Shown here piece after piece: positions 1 through 4,285 of a stretch of 5,353 nucleotides of DNA. The position numbers and the translations under genes were made by a program. Numbering within the stretch: position 1 is the stretch's first letter; each line of letters opens with the position of its first letter. A model generated the notes under the pieces. The model made no database searches, was not told where the DNA came from, and was given only the letters and a program-made list of their open reading frames with translations. This stretch comes from Clostridia bacterium (GTDB lineage Bacteria > Bacillota_A > Clostridia > TANB77 > CAG-508), in contig JAAWCC010000056.1 in NCBI GenBank assembly GCA_022792975.1, positions 1-5,353 of the forward strand, read 5' to 3'.

Positions 1-145
1 ATCCGTCAATTTTATTATTTAATAATATGCTTAATTCTTCAGAACTTAAGAAATCTTTACAATATCTGCATGTTTCACCAACTTCTAATAATTCTCCATT
101 GTTTTCAAGTTCAATAATACCTTCTACTAATAATTTTTCTTTCAT
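1..145 (-). CDS. Hypothetical small CxxC protein, N-terminal 48 residues (3' end cut by window edge)
   Basis: The reading frame opens with ATG at 145-143 behind a good ribosome binding site (AAAGGTGG, 8 nt spacer) and is still open at position 1. It encodes an acidic peptide starting MKEKLLVEGIIELENNGELL, followed by a C-R-Y-C pair at residues 26-29 that could be half of a zinc-binding knuckle. I do not recognise the family. It is the last visible gene of the minus-strand unit and has its own promoter (298-326) and a long structured leader (146-291). That position behind a regulated promoter in accessory DNA suggests an element-encoded function, but nothing in the sequence says which. The start is secure because of the ribosome binding site; the function is unknown. 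Confidence 0.6.
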   Translation of the reverse strand, partial: MKEKLLVEGIIELENNGELLEVGETCRYCKDFLSSEELSILLNNKIDG

Positions 146-291
146 AATAAAACCACCTTTCAAATTTTTCTTGAAAGATGTTTAAACTTATGTTATAATA
201 AACATACATCTTTCAAGATGTGGCTTGTATATAGTTTCTACCGTCCAAAGTTGAAAACTATATGCAAGTGCTTTTTGTTTTCCCTTACTGT
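146..291 (-). promoter_or_regulatory. Structured 5' leader with alternative hairpins in front of the CxxC gene
   Basis: From the predicted start site near 291 the RNA runs about 146 nt to the ATG. Hairpin 1 pairs 263-255 with 237-229 (arms ATATAGTTT/AAACTATAT), with four more pairs after one mismatch. Further on, CATCTTGAAAGATG (220-207) is self-complementary, but its CTTGAAAGATGT (217-206) is also a perfect 12-bp complement of ACATCTTTCAAG (181-170). That second strand can instead pair with TTGAAAG just before the ribosome binding site (CTTTCAA/TTGAAAG). The arrangement 1:1', 2:3 or 3:4 is typical of leaders that switch translation by exchanging hairpins. The pairing is seen in the sequence; the regulatory role is inferred. 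A 5-codon mini-ORF (ATG at 205, M-F-I-I-T-stop) lies in the switch region without a convincing ribosome binding site. Confidence 0.5.
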
Positions 292-297
292 AATTAT

Positions 298-326
298 AGT
301 ATACTATACTGTCGACAGTATGTCAA
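298..326 (-). promoter_or_regulatory. Sigma-A promoter P1 with palindromic operator in its spacer
   Basis: The minus strand reads TTGACA (326-321), a 17-bp spacer and TATACT (303-298), giving a predicted start near 291. The perfect 16-bp palindrome ATACTGTCGACAGTAT (321-306) lies almost wholly in the spacer, so a bound repressor would block RNA polymerase. The -35 box overlaps the TGA stop of the upstream RHH gene. The same palindrome and 30 bp in total are repeated at promoter P2. The element's RHH and XRE proteins are both candidates for the binding protein. Confidence 0.8.
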
Positions 327-508
327 TACTTTTTTGCAAATTTCTTTAAATATTTTTCAATTTGCTCTGTTCCCCATTGATTTCTCGATATTCCTTGCTC
401 TTCTAATAAAGCAACGAACTTTTCGCCTAAATTTTTGTCAACTCTTAATTCAATTCTTTTGTATTTACTTTTTGCCCAGTCACCTTCTTTTTGATAATTC
501 CTAGCCAT
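323..508 (-). CDS. Small ribbon-helix-helix (Arc/CopG-type) DNA-binding protein, 61 aa
   Basis: The start ATG (508-506) follows a strong GGGAGG ribosome binding site. The first 15 residues are polar and basic. Then KYKRIELRVDKNLGEKF gives the alternating beta-strand and first helix of an RHH fold, and SRNQWGTEQIEKYLKKF gives the second helix and a basic tail. RHH proteins of this size act as dimers or higher oligomers on palindromic operators and usually repress their own promoter. Palindrome copies lie both upstream (734-751) and directly at this gene's 3' end (306-321), so autoregulation plus control of the next gene is a reasonable inference. The stop codon is embedded in the -35 box of P1. 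An additional weaker promoter (TTGTAT, 15 bp, TATAAT at 561-535) may also serve this gene. The family assignment rests on pattern only; a plasmid or phage copy-control or maintenance role is possible. Confidence 0.65.
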   Translation of the reverse strand: MARNYQKEGDWAKSKYKRIELRVDKNLGEKFVALLEEQGISRNQWGTEQIEKYLKKFAKKY

Positions 509-515
509 TTTTATT

Positions 516-579
516 TCCTCCCTTGATTTTTTATATTATATCTAATATAATATTTATACAAGAGAGGGAGGACCCTCTC
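516..579 (-). promoter_or_regulatory. Hairpin with anti-Shine-Dalgarno strand upstream of the RHH gene
   Basis: The leader RNA contains GAGAGGG-TCCT-CCCTCTC (579-562), a 7-bp GC-rich stem with a 4-nt loop. Its loop and 3' arm supply TCCTCCCT (572-565), an exact 8-nt complement of the RHH ribosome binding site AGGGAGGA (523-516). Either the local stem forms and the ribosome binding site is free, or the 3' arm pairs with the site and hides it. No U-run follows, so a simple intrinsic terminator is unlikely. The complementarity is visible; the control of translation is inferred. Confidence 0.45.
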
Positions 580-584
580 GAGTT

Positions 585-701
585 TTACAAGTCTCGTAAG
601 ATTAGTTTAACTTGATTGCGATTGTTTTGCTGTCTTACTTTAACTTGTTTTTGTGCTTGTCTATGTACTAGATAGATAAGCACTCTTTTAATTAAAATCA
701 T
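585..701 (-). CDS. Small basic ORF, 38 aa, first gene behind P2
   Basis: ATG at 701-699 is preceded by AAAGGAG (717-711) with a 9-nt spacer, and the predicted P2 start site is only about 20 nt upstream. The product starts MILIKRVLIYLVHRQAQKQV and is rich in Lys, Arg, Gln and Asn, with a hydrophobic N-terminal stretch too short to be a clear membrane span. It ends just before the GC-rich hairpin at 562-579. I do not recognise it. It could be a genuine small protein, or a leader ORF whose translation affects folding of the downstream hairpin and so expression of the RHH gene. The ideal ribosome binding site and position directly after a strong promoter favour real translation. Confidence 0.5.
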   Translation of the reverse strand: MILIKRVLIYLVHRQAQKQVKVRQQNNRNQVKLILRDL

Positions 702-726
702 ATACATCAACTCCTTTCATGTCTAT

Positions 727-755
727 ATATTATCATACTGTCGACAGTATGTCAA
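727..755 (-). promoter_or_regulatory. Sigma-A promoter P2 with the same palindromic operator
   Basis: The minus strand reads TTGACA (755-750), a 17-bp spacer and TAATAT (732-727), placing the start near 720. The palindrome here extends to 18 bp (734-751). Thirty bases, 735-764, are identical to 306-335 at P1, and weaker similarity continues for about 30 more bases into 765-790, which resembles the 3' end of the RHH gene. P2 drives the 38-aa ORF and then the RHH gene. Confidence 0.8.
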
Positions 756-792
756 TACTTTTTTCATGACTTTTTAAAATATTTTTCATATC

Positions 793-832
793 AATTATAT
801 ATCACAAATTATATATCACAAATTATATATAA
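793..832. repeat. Three tandem 14-bp AT-rich repeats
   Basis: The unit AATTATATATCACA occurs perfectly at 793-806 and 807-820, and its first 10 bases recur at 821-830. It lies upstream of P2, between the divergent transcription units. It is almost pure A+T and adjoins the 22-bp repeats at 845-910. It could be a protein-binding array or an easily melted segment. Confidence 0.75.
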
Positions 833-844
833 ACAACTTCATTG

Positions 845-910
845 TTACATGTATGTACACACTATTTTACGATGTATATACAACTAGATTACGAAGTATA
901 TAAAGATGTA
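845..910. repeat. Three imperfect direct repeats with exact 22-bp period
   Basis: Units begin with TTAC at 845, 867 and 889. Units 2 and 3 share TTACGA-GTATATA; unit 1 is more diverged (TTACATGTATGTA). Each contains a palindromic or near-palindromic core: TGTATGTACA (850-859), TGTATATACA (873-882, perfect) and AGTATATAAA (895-904). A spacing of about two helical turns puts the sites on one face of the DNA, as in operator arrays or plasmid iterons. The remaining bases, 911-1045, are AT-rich; apart from the XRE ribosome binding site I see no gene and no convincing promoter there. Confidence 0.6.
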
Positions 911-1045
911 CTTTTCTTAGTTTTTATATGCTTCTTATTTAATTATTTAATAAATAATGTTAAAAAAATATAGAAAAGATTATTAAGAGAAGCAATACAT
1001 AATATATAGAAAAATTTTCATAATAACAAAAAAGGAGTTGTTGTT

Positions 1046-1246
1046 ATGAAAATTAAAATGAAGATAAGAGAAGTAAGAGAAAGTAAAAAAATTAGTTTAA
1101 GAGAACTATCTAGATTGACAAATATAACAAAAAGTTATTTAAGTTGTGTTGAACGAAACGAAAAGAACCCAAGTTTAGCTATAATTATTAGAATAGCAAT
1201 AGCATTAAATGTAGATGAAAAAGAATTATACGAAATTCAGTTTTAA
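1046..1246 (+). CDS. XRE-family helix-turn-helix regulator, 66 aa
   Basis: The start is set by AAAGGAG (1031-1037) with an 8-nt spacer. The protein is a single HTH domain: residues 17-25 (ISLRELSRL) form the second helix, 29-37 (KSYLSCVER) the recognition helix, and the conserved N-P-S-L follows at 41-44. Residues 45-65 complete the domain. There is no effector or protease-sensitive domain, so it belongs with the minimal Cro/Xre regulators of prophages and conjugative elements. It is transcribed away from the minus-strand unit, with two repeat arrays between them that are candidate operators. No strong sigma-A promoter is evident upstream (TAATAT at 1000-1005 lacks a good -35 box). Whether it represses P1/P2 or acts on its own region cannot be told from sequence. 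Confidence 0.85.
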   Translation: MKIKMKIREVRESKKISLRELSRLTNITKSYLSCVERNEKNPSLAIIIRIAIALNVDEKELYEIQF

Positions 1247-1314
1247 TCTTTTTGCATCTTTTTTAGTCTTTTAAAGTCTTTTCTTGTACTTTTTAATACG
1301 TTATACCATAGAGA

Positions 1315-1326
1315 ACCAATTTTGGT
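1315..1326. promoter_or_regulatory. Operator-like palindrome upstream of the 44-aa gene
   Basis: ACCAATTTTGGT has perfect 5-bp arms around two central T. It is flanked by TTATACC (1301-1307) and GGTGTATAA (1324-1332), a wider imperfect dyad. TATACC or TATAAA in this stretch could serve as a -10 box, but no good -35 box is seen. It is a weak candidate site for the upstream XRE protein. The preceding 1247-1290 contain repeated CTTTT tracts and no clear terminator stem. Confidence 0.3.
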
Positions 1327-1365
1327 GTATAAAGTATAAATAAGAAAAGTGAGAGGAGAAAAAAT

Positions 1366-1500
1366 ATGAAAAATTTGATTTTAAAAGAGATTTATGTTAA
1401 AATGACTATAAAAGAAAAAATAATTGTGAAACTACACAAAAGAATATTTATTAAAGTATACAAAATGGGAATTGAGAAAGGGCTTAATGCAGTTTTATAA
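1366..1500 (+). CDS. Small basic hypothetical protein, 44 aa
   Basis: ATG at 1366 follows AGAGGAG (1352-1358) with a 7-nt spacer. The product is Lys-rich and strongly amphipathic (I-Y-V-K-M-T-I-K-E-K-I-I-V at residues 9-21, then I-K-V-Y-K-M-G-I at 29-36). It has no signal peptide and no recognised catalytic motif. It follows the XRE gene by 119 nt on the same strand and is the last gene before the homology break in cotJC, so it sits at the edge of the accessory segment. Small basic proteins of this kind are common in prophages and integrative elements, but I cannot name a family. The good ribosome binding site is the main support. Confidence 0.55.
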   Translation: MKNLILKEIYVKMTIKEKIIVKLHKRIFIKVYKMGIEKGLNAVL

Positions 1501-1520
1501 AATATAAATTTTTTAGATGC

Positions 1521-1634
1521 TTAATAGCATAAACAATAAGCACCACCATATTGAGAAATTATATTTTTAGCAAGTTCTGTATTTGTTTCTTTTATTCTTA
1601 CAGGATATTCTAATACTTTATCATAAGTCCACAT
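1521..1634 (-). pseudogene. cotJC: cotJC, 5' fragment (37 codons), interrupted
   Basis: The ATG (1634-1632) overlaps the cotJB stop in a TAATG junction and has a GGAGG ribosome binding site inside cotJB. The first 31 residues (M-W-T-Y-D-K start; P-V-R-I-K; then Q-Y-G-G at 28-31) match the N-terminus of the CotJC coat protein, a manganese-catalase-like family of about 190 residues. After Ala32 the frame reads Y-C-L-C-Y and stops, so all of the ferritin-like metal-binding part is missing. There is no visible continuation in another frame downstream. The fragment begins normally and is broken at one point, which fits insertion of foreign DNA or a deletion rather than gradual decay. If the insertion is excised during sporulation, the gene could be functional in the mother cell. 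Confidence 0.8.
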
Positions 1635-1960
1635 TAGAAATTACCTCCTTCCCATGGCCAAGGCTCTTCAAGCCAACGCCATTTGTTACAAGGATAATAT
1701 ATGCTAAGTGGTCCATATACCTTTTGATATTTATCCTTTAATTCTTTTAAAGTCTTACAATAACTATTATGCAAGCATAATGCTCTTTCATCATTTGGGT
1801 GTGTATCTAAATATAATCCAAGTTCAATTACAGCAAAGTTATAACATTTAATTTGATGTATTAGATCCTCACGTGCAACATTGTCTTTCTCACAAGAGCA
1901 TGAACAAGAGCAAGTTACTCTATTTTCTACCATATCTAAATATTCTGTATCTTCATTCAT
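1634..1960 (-). CDS. cotJB: Spore coat protein CotJB, 108 aa
   Basis: The core carries the family signature: Y-N-F-A-V-I-E-L-G-L-Y at 40-50, L-D-T-H-P-N-D at 51-57, and Y-G-P-L-S at 82-86 followed by a Trp-rich tail (W-R-W-L-E-E-P-W-P-W-E). CotJB is a small component of the CotJ complex deposited on the forespore by the mother cell. The start overlaps the cotJA stop (ATGA), and AAAGGAGG lies 9 nt upstream inside cotJA, so the two are translationally coupled. Compared with the roughly 87-residue Bacillus protein it has an N-terminal extension containing a cysteine ladder, C-S-C-S-C-S-C, at residues 17-23. That could bind metal or form disulfide cross-links in the coat; this role is inferred. 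Confidence 0.93.
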   Translation of the reverse strand: MNEDTEYLDMVENRVTCSCSCSCEKDNVAREDLIHQIKCYNFAVIELGLYLDTHPNDERALCLHNSYCKTLKELKDKYQKVYGPLSIYYPCNKWRWLEEPWPWEGGNF

Positions 1961-2307
1961 CCGTTACATCCTCCTTTAATTGGATTTGTATCCATAAGAT
2001 ATTGAATCTGTGCCATAGATTGACCAGGGCAATATTCACTAACTAATTCAGGAAAGATAGTTCCTTTATGAAGTCCCGAACATGGCATAAATGTTTCGTT
2101 CATAACCTGCATTGGAACATAACTTTGGGCATACATTGGGTTAGCTGGAAATCCGTTGTCTTCATCTTCAAAACCGCAACCACAATTAGAGTTAAAATTG
2201 TCTTGAGGATAATTTGGTACATTATTACATAAAGTTTCTAGTTCATTTTTATCATGATTATTTGGGTTATTTAGACAGAAGCATTTTCTTCTTCTACAAT
2301 TACACAT
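1957..2307 (-). CDS. cotJA: Spore coat protein CotJA with Cys-rich N-terminal extension, 116 aa
   Basis: The C-terminal half holds the CotJA core: Y-V-P-M-Q at 63-67, K-G-T-I-F-P-E-L at 81-88, P-G-Q-S-M at 94-98, and the ending N-P-I-K-G-G-C-N-G. CotJA is needed for assembly of CotJC into the spore coat in Bacillus subtilis. The product is longer than the usual protein of about 80 residues because of an N-terminal part with C-N-C, K-C-F-C and C-G-C-G (residues 2-45). The start has a perfect AAAGGAGG ribosome binding site with a 7-nt spacer. It is the first gene of the operon; a sigma-E-like promoter lies just upstream, consistent with mother-cell expression. Confidence 0.93.
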   Translation of the reverse strand: MCNCRRRKCFCLNNPNNHDKNELETLCNNVPNYPQDNFNSNCGCGFEDEDNGFPANPMYAQSYVPMQVMNETFMPCSGLHKGTIFPELVSEYCPGQSMAQIQYLMDTNPIKGGCNG

Positions 2308-2337
2308 TTTAATTCCTCCTTTAAATTTGTATACTAT

Positions 2338-2366
2338 ATAGTATGTCTATATAGTTTGTATAGTGA
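2338..2366 (-). promoter_or_regulatory. cotJA: Sigma-E-like promoter of the cotJ operon
   Basis: On the minus strand CATACTAT (2345-2338) fits the sigma-E -10 consensus (CATACAHT), and TCACTAT (2366-2360), 14 nt upstream, is a fair -35 element. The cotJ operon is known to be sigma-E dependent in Bacillus subtilis. ATACTATATAGTAT (2331-2344) is a perfect 14-bp palindrome overlapping the -10 box, which may be chance in such AT-rich DNA. Confidence 0.55.
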
Positions 2367-2400
2367 CAAATTATCTGAATTTGCGACAAGTTAAAAGCAC

Positions 2401-2429
2401 TTGCAAAATAACTATTTTTATGATAAAAT
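2401..2429 (+). promoter_or_regulatory. folT: Sigma-A promoter of the folT-folC-ecfA-ecfT operon
   Basis: TTGCAA (2401-2406), a 17-bp spacer and TAAAAT (2424-2429) predict a start near 2436. This excludes the in-frame ATG at 2430 as the folT start and leaves a leader of under 30 nt, too short for a riboswitch such as the tetrahydrofolate class. Confidence 0.7.
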
Positions 2430-2462
2430 ATGACATATTATAAGGTTAGGAGAGTTTTACTA

Positions 2463-2993
2463 ATGGAAGTAATATCTAAAACAAAAAAAATGGTTTTATC
2501 AGCACTTTTACTTACATTATCAATAGTACTATATAGGTTTTTATCAATTAAGACTCCAATATTGGCAATAAATTTTAGTTTTGTACCAATTATGCTTGCA
2601 GGAATTTGGCTCGGACCCAAATATACAATTTTAATTGCCGGGCTTTCTGATTTAATCGGTGCAATACTTTTCCCATTTGGAGAGTTTTTTATAGGCTTCA
2701 CAATAAGCTCGTGTTTATCAGGTCTTATCTATGGATTAATACTTTATAAAAAGGATGGAGAATTAACAAATAAAGGACTTATTATAAGACTTATTATTTC
2801 ATGTGCATTAGTTATATTTATTGTAAATACAGCTTTAAATACTTTTTGGCTAGTTATAATGTATGATAAGGCTTTTGTAGTATTATTTACAGCAAGAATT
2901 GCAAAAGAGATTATAATGTTCCCAATACAAGTGTTTTCAATGTTTGTAATTGTTCAAGGTCTAAGACCAATTACAAAGAAATATTTAACATAA
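2463..2993 (+). CDS. folT: Folate-specific ECF transporter S component FolT, 176 aa
   Basis: This integral membrane protein binds folate and delivers it to an EcfA-EcfT energy module. The protein has a basic start (M-E-V-I-S-K-T-K-K), then about six hydrophobic segments separated by short loops. G-I-W-L-G-P-K-Y-T near residues 48-56 and G-L-S-D-L-I-G-A at 62-69 are typical of the folate-family S components, as is the length. ATG 2463 is chosen because AGGAG (2447-2451) precedes it; the ATG at 2430 has no ribosome binding site and lies before the predicted transcription start. folC follows after 11 nt, with its ribosome binding site overlapping the folT stop. Pairing of the S component with folC supports folate as substrate. 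The gene contains no frameshift and no in-frame CGG codon. Confidence 0.88.
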   Translation: MEVISKTKKMVLSALLLTLSIVLYRFLSIKTPILAINFSFVPIMLAGIWLGPKYTILIAGLSDLIGAILFPFGEFFIGFTISSCLSGLIYGLILYKKDGELTNKGLIIRLIISCALVIFIVNTALNTFWLVIMYDKAFVVLFTARIAKEIIMFPIQVFSMFVIVQGLRPITKKYLT

Positions 2994-3004
2994 GGAGTAA
3001 GAGG

Positions 3005-4285
3005 ATGGAGATTGGAGAATATTTAGCAAAATTTGCAAGTATAACAAGAAAACCGAATTTAGATGCAATGAGATATTTTATGGAGGAATTTGGAAATCCT
3101 CAGGAAAAAACTAAGTTCATACATATTGCTGGTACTAATGGAAAAGGCAGTGTAACAGAAATGATTAATAATTGCCTCGTAAATGCTGGATATAAGGTTC
3201 GGAAAATTTATTTCTCCACATTTAATTAAATATAATGAAAGAATGTCTATTAATAATGTAAATATTAGTGACGAAGAAATATCAAGAATACTAGATAAAG
3301 TGGCGGAGAAGGTTAATATATATAATAATATGCATGATACAAAGGTAAAGGAATTTGAGGTTATAACAACAATTGCACTTATATATTTTGCAGAAAATAA
3401 CTGCGACTTTGTAGTTTTAGAAACAGGATTAGGTGGAAGAGATGACTGTACTAACATTGTAGATGGAGAGATATCAGTTATAACAGATATCGGGCTTGAC
3501 CACATGGATATATTAGGTAGTACAATAGAGGAAATTGCAAAAGTGAAAGCTGGAATTATAAAAGAAGATAAGGTTACTGTTATGTATGCACAAGAAGGCA
3601 TAACAGATATAATTGAAGCGGTTTGCAAAGATAAGAAGAATACATTGCGTTTAGTTGATAAGGGGAATATCATTAATTATTCATATGACAAAGACTTCCA
3701 AAAGCTTGATTATAAAGGATATAAAGATATATTAGTTAATTTAAAAGGGAAGTGCCAAGTATATAATGCAAGCCTTTGCTTAGAGTGTATGGATATTTTG
3801 AGAGAAAAAGGATATAAAATCACAGCTGAGGCTGTAAAAACACGGACTTAAAACAGTGGTGCATAAAGCGAGATTCCAGAAGCTATGCCAAATGCCAGAG
3901 GTGATTTTTGATGGAGGGCATAATGAGAATGCAATTAAGAATTTGAAAGCAATGATAAATCAGTATTATTTAGATAAAGAAAAGATATACATTGTATCTA
4001 TTCTAAAATCTAAAGACTATAAAACTGTAATAAATTTGCTTATGGAGGAAAAGGGGAGCTTTATATTTACAAGTGGAAATGACGAAAAAAGATATGCTCC
4101 TAAAGAAGAGTTATATAATGAAGCAAAAAAATATAGAAATGAAGATATTTATATGAAGGATTTAGAAAATGCGATAATAGAAGCAATTAAACTGGATAGC
4201 AAAAAAGTTATTATGGTGGTTCGGAAGCTTCTATGTTTATGGAGATGTTTTAAAGTTTATTCAAGAAGGGAAAGGCAAATGCTAG
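3005..4285 (+). CDS. folC: Folylpolyglutamate synthase FolC, 425 aa if three +1 shifts occur
   Basis: FolC adds glutamates to folates (and in many bacteria joins dihydropteroate with glutamate) using ATP in the cytosol, which retains imported folate. Read straight, the frame ends at 3229 after 74 codons. Skipping one C at 3200, 3843 and 4222 gives a continuous 425-aa protein of normal family length with the expected order of motifs: the P-loop G-T-N-G-K-G-S at 43-49; G-K-F-I-S-P-H-L at 66-73, directly after shift 1; E-T-G-L-G-G-R-D-D-C-T-N at 139-150; D-H at 165-166; the K-A-G-I lysine at 181; D-G-G-H-N at 302-306; and G-S-F-Y-V-Y-G at 406-412, directly after shift 3. Each shift falls before a conserved glycine, and no other defect is seen. 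Start: ATG with GGAG overlapping the folT stop. The stop overlaps the ecfA start by 7 nt. Alternatives are a decayed gene or sequence errors. Confidence 0.85.
3197..3203 (+). other. folC: Putative +1 recoding site 1 in folC: GTT-C-GGA
   Basis: The incoming frame reads Y-K-V then CGG and reaches TAA at 3227-3229. Omitting C3200 continues as V-G-K-F-I-S-P-H-L, the conserved FolC V-G-x-F-x-S-P-H-L motif. The break is therefore located to the base. Confidence 0.85.
3840..3846 (+). other. folC: Putative +1 recoding site 2 in folC: ACA-C-GGA
   Basis: The incoming frame reads A-V-K-T then CGG-ACT-TAA, so it terminates at once. Omitting C3843 continues as T-G-L-K-T-V-V-H-K-A-R-F and then the catalytic-domain D-G-G-H-N. 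This is the only site of the five not preceded by a valine codon. Confidence 0.82.
4219..4225 (+). other. folC: Putative +1 recoding site 3 in folC: GTT-C-GGA
   Basis: Omitting C4222 turns a Lys/Arg/Cys-rich nonsense tail into G-S-F-Y-V-Y-G-D-V-L-K-F-I, the normal FolC C-terminus, which ends at TAG 4283-4285. Without the shift the frame runs directly into ecfA. Confidence 0.85.

Larger units (their letters stand above)
1..1541. mobile_element. Probable end of an integrated element that interrupts cotJC (left end outside window)
   Basis: To the right of 1541, the minus strand matches the cotJABC order expected of a spore former. To the left, cotJC homology stops after the conserved Q-Y-G-G, and the sequence changes to small regulators, operator arrays and unknown small genes. 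That is the usual content of a prophage-like or ICE-like element. No integrase, recombinase or second att site is inside the window. The boundary is inferred from loss of protein similarity only, so it may be off by some tens of bases. Simple deletion of cotJC, or an assembly join, would look the same. Confidence 0.4.

Noticed and set aside
228..263. GTTTCTACCG on the plus strand, as in the J2/3 segment of purine riboswitches, flanked by a P1-like stem
   Set aside because: The two loop elements and the second and third stems of the purine class are missing, and transcription here runs on the minus strand from P1. The stem is better explained as the leader hairpin.
262..504. 80-aa open frame on the plus strand
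   Set aside because: It lies opposite the RHH gene and promoter P1, has no ribosome binding site and a low-complexity Phe/Leu/Ile composition; it is a shadow frame.
1517..1530. Hairpin ATGCT-TAAT-AGCAT as a terminator between the 44-aa gene and cotJC
   Set aside because: The stem has only 5 bp and no T-run follows it in either direction; the T-run at 1509-1514 is on the wrong side for the plus strand.
2430..2462. Upstream ATG that would add 11 residues to FolT
   Set aside because: It has no ribosome binding site and lies directly after the -10 box, before the predicted transcription start; ATG 2463 has AGGAG upstream.
2346..2462. Tetrahydrofolate riboswitch in front of folT
   Set aside because: The predicted leader is under 30 nt and no conserved riboswitch elements are visible.
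2438..2701. 87-aa open frame on the minus strand across folT
   Set aside because: Antisense shadow of folT with no independent support.
3059..3673. 204-aa open frame on the minus strand across folC
   Set aside because: It is antisense to the well-supported folC frame, with no ribosome binding site and a Ser/Ile-rich shadow composition.
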